A DNA stretch of 6,813 bases, taken from the NCBI GenBank assembly GCA_965369325.1, contig CBDUQI010000263.1, forward strand, positions 1-6,813. The letters are read 5' to 3'. This document shows, in pieces, positions 4,966 through 6,813 of the stretch. Under the pieces are notes generated by a model. It had not been told where the DNA came from and ran no database searches. It saw only the letters and a list, made by a program, of their open reading frames with translations. The stretch's first letter is position 1. Each line of letters begins with the position of its first letter. The translations under genes and the position numbers were made by a program. This stretch comes from CBDUQI01 sp965369325. Its GTDB lineage: Bacteria > Pseudomonadota > Gammaproteobacteria > Steroidobacterales > JBCBZW01.

Positions 4966-6567
4966 ATGAGCCAGTTGTTGCATGAACTCGTCACCTCGAC
5001 CGCTGCCCGGTCGCCGGAGGCTATCGCCCTTGAATATCGTGATCATCGGCTAAGTTACGCGGAGTTGGCGCAGCAGATCCAGCAAACGGCCGATGGCCTG
5101 GTCGGTCTTGGGCTCAGGCCGGGCGAACGGGTGGCCATGTTTTTGCCCAAGCAAGTTGAGGCTGTCCTCAGCATGTTTGGGGCTGCGGCCGCCGGCTGCA
5201 CCTTTGTTCCGGTTAATCCCATTCTAAAACCAGCGCAGATCGACCACATCATGGCCGACTGCGATTGCCGTGTGCTAGTCACCAGCCGCAATCGCGCGCG
5301 CGACGTGCTGGGCGGGCTGGTTCACTGCACCAGCTTGCACACCGTAGTGCTGGTGGACGGGCAGCCCGATGCCCTGGATAGCGCGCTTACCGAACGCGCT
5401 GGTGTGCAGATCATCAGCTGGGAGCAGCTATGTGCGCGCGGCGCTGACGCCGCACCGCACCGGCGTATTGATGCGGATATGGTCTCTATCCTCTACACCT
5501 CTGGCAGTACCGGCAGTCCCAAGGGTGTCGTGCTCTCGCACAAAAACATGGTCACCGGTGCGCTGAGTGTTTCGAGCTATCTGGGCAACACACCGCAGGA
5601 CCGACTGCTCGCCGTGCTGCCGTTCAGTTTCGACTACGGCTTCAGTCAGCTTTCCACCGCGTTTGCCACTGGCGCTTGCGTGGTGCTGATGGACTATTTG
5701 CTACCTCGTGATGTTATCCGCGCGGTGGAAAAGCATCGCATTACCGGGCTGGCGGCAGTGCCCCCGCTATGGGTGCAACTCGCGCAACTGCCGTGGCCAG
5801 ACGGTGCACGCGACACCTTACGCTACTGCACCAACTCCGGCGGTGCGATGCCGGAGAAAACCCTCGCGGGGCTGCGGGAGCATCTGCCGGCAATGCAGTT
5901 TTTCCTGATGTACGGTCTGACTGAGGCGTTTCGCTCCACCTACCTACCACCACACCTGATCGACCAGCATCCCGACTCTATGGGCCGAGCCATCCCGAAC
6001 GCGCAGATTCTGGTGGTGCGCGAAGATGGCGCCGAATGCGACGCCAACGAGGTAGGCGAGCTGGTCCATCGAGGCGCGTTGGTCTCGCTGGGCTACTGGA
6101 ACGACCCAGCGCGAACACAACAGCGCTTTCGCCCCTCGCCCGGCCAGGACCCCGCGCTGCCGCTGACCGAGCTTGCCGTGTGGTCCGGCGACTTCGTGCG
6201 TCGCGACGAGCAGGGCTTGCTGTACTTTGTCGGGCGACGCGATGAGATGATCAAAACATCGGGTTATCGGGTAAGCCCCACCGAGATTGAAGAGCAGGCC
6301 TACAGCAGCGGGCTGGTCGGCGAAGCCGCCGCGCTTGGCATTGCCCATCCCTCGCTCGGCCACGCCATTATGCTGGCGGCGGTGGCCAAGCAAGGTGACG
6401 GCGATACCGAGGCGCTGCTGGCGCATTTCAAAAAGGTGGCACCCGCATTTATGGTGCCCTCACAGGTGCGCTGGTATACCCAGCTGCCACGCAACCCCAA
6501 CGGCAAGCTGGATCGCAAACAGCTGGCGGGGGAGTTTGACGGCTCGTTTGAGGAGATCGCCGTATGA
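4966..6567 (+). CDS. AMP-forming acyl-CoA ligase, exosortase A-associated type
   Basis: The protein is an ANL-superfamily adenylating enzyme. It activates a carboxylic acid with ATP and then forms a thioester with CoA or a carrier protein. Counting from the ATG at 4966 (533 residues), the A3 loop YTSGSTGSPKG is at 177-187, the A5 motif YGLTEA at 316-321 and the A7 motif WSGDF at 406-410. The hinge GRRDEMIKTSGYRVSPTEIE is at 423-442, and the C-terminal NPNGKLDR at 510-517 carries the catalytic lysine K514. All parts for activity are present. The substrate is unknown. The open frame extends back to a TTG at 4903, with an ATG at 4927 (AGGG six bases before). I prefer 4966 because it begins MSQLLHEL, where relatives start, although its AGGAG is 12 bases away. 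It overlaps the decarboxylase gene by ATGA. Ligase plus PLP decarboxylase side by side is the arrangement known from exosortase A loci (TIGR03098/TIGR03099), recalled rather than searched. Confidence 0.88.
   Translation: MSQLLHELVTSTAARSPEAIALEYRDHRLSYAELAQQIQQTADGLVGLGLRPGERVAMFLPKQVEAVLSMFGAAAAGCTFVPVNPILKPAQIDHIMADCDCRVLVTSRNRARDVLGGLVHCTSLHTVVLVDGQPDALDSALTERAGVQIISWEQLCARGADAAPHRRIDADMVSILYTSGSTGSPKGVVLSHKNMVTGALSVSSYLGNTPQDRLLAVLPFSFDYGFSQLSTAFATGACVVLMDYLLPRDVIRAVEKHRITGLAAVPPLWVQLAQLPWPDGARDTLRYCTNSGGAMPEKTLAGLREHLPAMQFFLMYGLTEAFRSTYLPPHLIDQHPDSMGRAIPNAQILVVREDGAECDANEVGELVHRGALVSLGYWNDPARTQQRFRPSPGQDPALPLTELAVWSGDFVRRDEQGLLYFVGRRDEMIKTSGYRVSPTEIEEQAYSSGLVGEAAALGIAHPSLGHAIMLAAVAKQGDGDTEALLAHFKKVAPAFMVPSQVRWYTQLPRNPNGKLDRKQLAGEFDGSFEEIAV
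6550..6555 (+). promoter_or_regulatory. Ribosome binding site for the PLP decarboxylase
   Basis: GAGGAG lies within the last codons of the ligase, eight bases before the ATG at 6564. It fixes that start and supports coupled translation through the ATGA overlap. Confidence 0.65.
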
Positions 6568-6813
6568 AAGCCCGCCCCCGTCTGGAACACGCCGCCAACG
6601 CGTTCTTCGAAGTACAGGATGACCAGCTGCAGGTGGCGGGACGGTCGATTACCCAGGTCGCCGGCGAAGTCGGCAGCACGCCCTTCTATGCGTACTCACG
6701 CGAGGCCATGACCCGCCGCTTCGCGCAGTTGCGCGAAGCCATGCCGGACGCGCTCAACCTGCACTATGCCGTCAAGGCCAACCCGATGCCGCTGGTGGTC
6801 CAGCACATGAGCA
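6564..6813 (+). CDS. PLP-dependent decarboxylase, exosortase A-associated type (N-terminal part)
   Basis: The first 83 residues are visible; the gene continues past the right edge. The segment GSTPFYAYSREAM (37-49) followed by LHYAVKANP (66-74) is the start of the alanine-racemase-fold barrel of group IV decarboxylases (diaminopimelate, ornithine/arginine and carboxynorspermidine decarboxylases). K71 in YAVKAN is the lysine that binds pyridoxal phosphate. These enzymes remove the carboxyl group from an amino acid to leave an amine or another amino acid; substrate choice depends on parts not visible. The ATG overlaps the ligase stop (ATGA), with a strong ribosome site, so the two form a coupled operon. 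That pairing, more than the fragment itself, points to the exosortase-A-associated branch rather than housekeeping LysA. A LysA-like role remains the alternative. Confidence 0.85.
   Translation, partial: MKARPRLEHAANAFFEVQDDQLQVAGRSITQVAGEVGSTPFYAYSREAMTRRFAQLREAMPDALNLHYAVKANPMPLVVQHMS

Overview
The window reads as part of an exopolysaccharide / exosortase A locus on the chromosome of a GC-rich, Gram-negative, probably environmental proteobacterium (a gammaproteobacterium is my guess, not proven). The strongest clue is the right end. An AMP-forming acyl-CoA ligase overlaps by ATGA a group IV PLP-dependent decarboxylase. That pair is the one known next to EpsH/exosortase A (the enzyme that processes PEP-CTERM surface proteins) and its polysaccharide genes. 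The exosortase itself is not in the window.

Layout from left to right. Bases 1-44 (minus strand) hold the first codons of a gene with a strong ribosome binding site and the start of a Sec signal peptide. A 349-bp divergent region follows, with two inverted repeats (59-89 and 287-315) and candidate promoters both ways. Then come galE (394-1392, plus strand) and, converging on it with a 10-bp gap, a leftward three-gene cluster: wecB (4633-3530), a canonical DPM1/ArnC-like membrane glycosyltransferase (3456-2437), and a divergent paralogue of it (2440-1403) overlapping by ATGA. A second divergent region of about 330 bp (4634-4965) carries a perfect 16-bp palindrome, a TAGAAT-type -10 and a 14-bp palindrome. 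It separates wecB from the rightward ligase (4966-6567) and decarboxylase (6564 to beyond the window end).

How the genes work together (inference). GalE and WecB supply nucleotide sugars (UDP-Gal/UDP-Glc or the GalNAc/GlcNAc pair, and UDP-ManNAc). The two membrane GT2 proteins probably transfer sugar onto a polyprenyl phosphate carrier or a related lipid acceptor. The ligase and decarboxylase are the exosortase-A-associated metabolic pair, whose exact product is unknown to me. The signal-peptide gene at the left edge could be an exported protein of the same surface system, but only its first 14 codons are visible.

The points most worth following up are: the second glycosyltransferase, which has the GT2 architecture but lacks the DXD and DDGS motifs its neighbour has; the ligase-decarboxylase pair; and several clean inverted repeats in the control regions, including one that could pair with the start codon of the first glycosyltransferase. 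No RNA genes, mobile elements or CRISPR arrays were seen.
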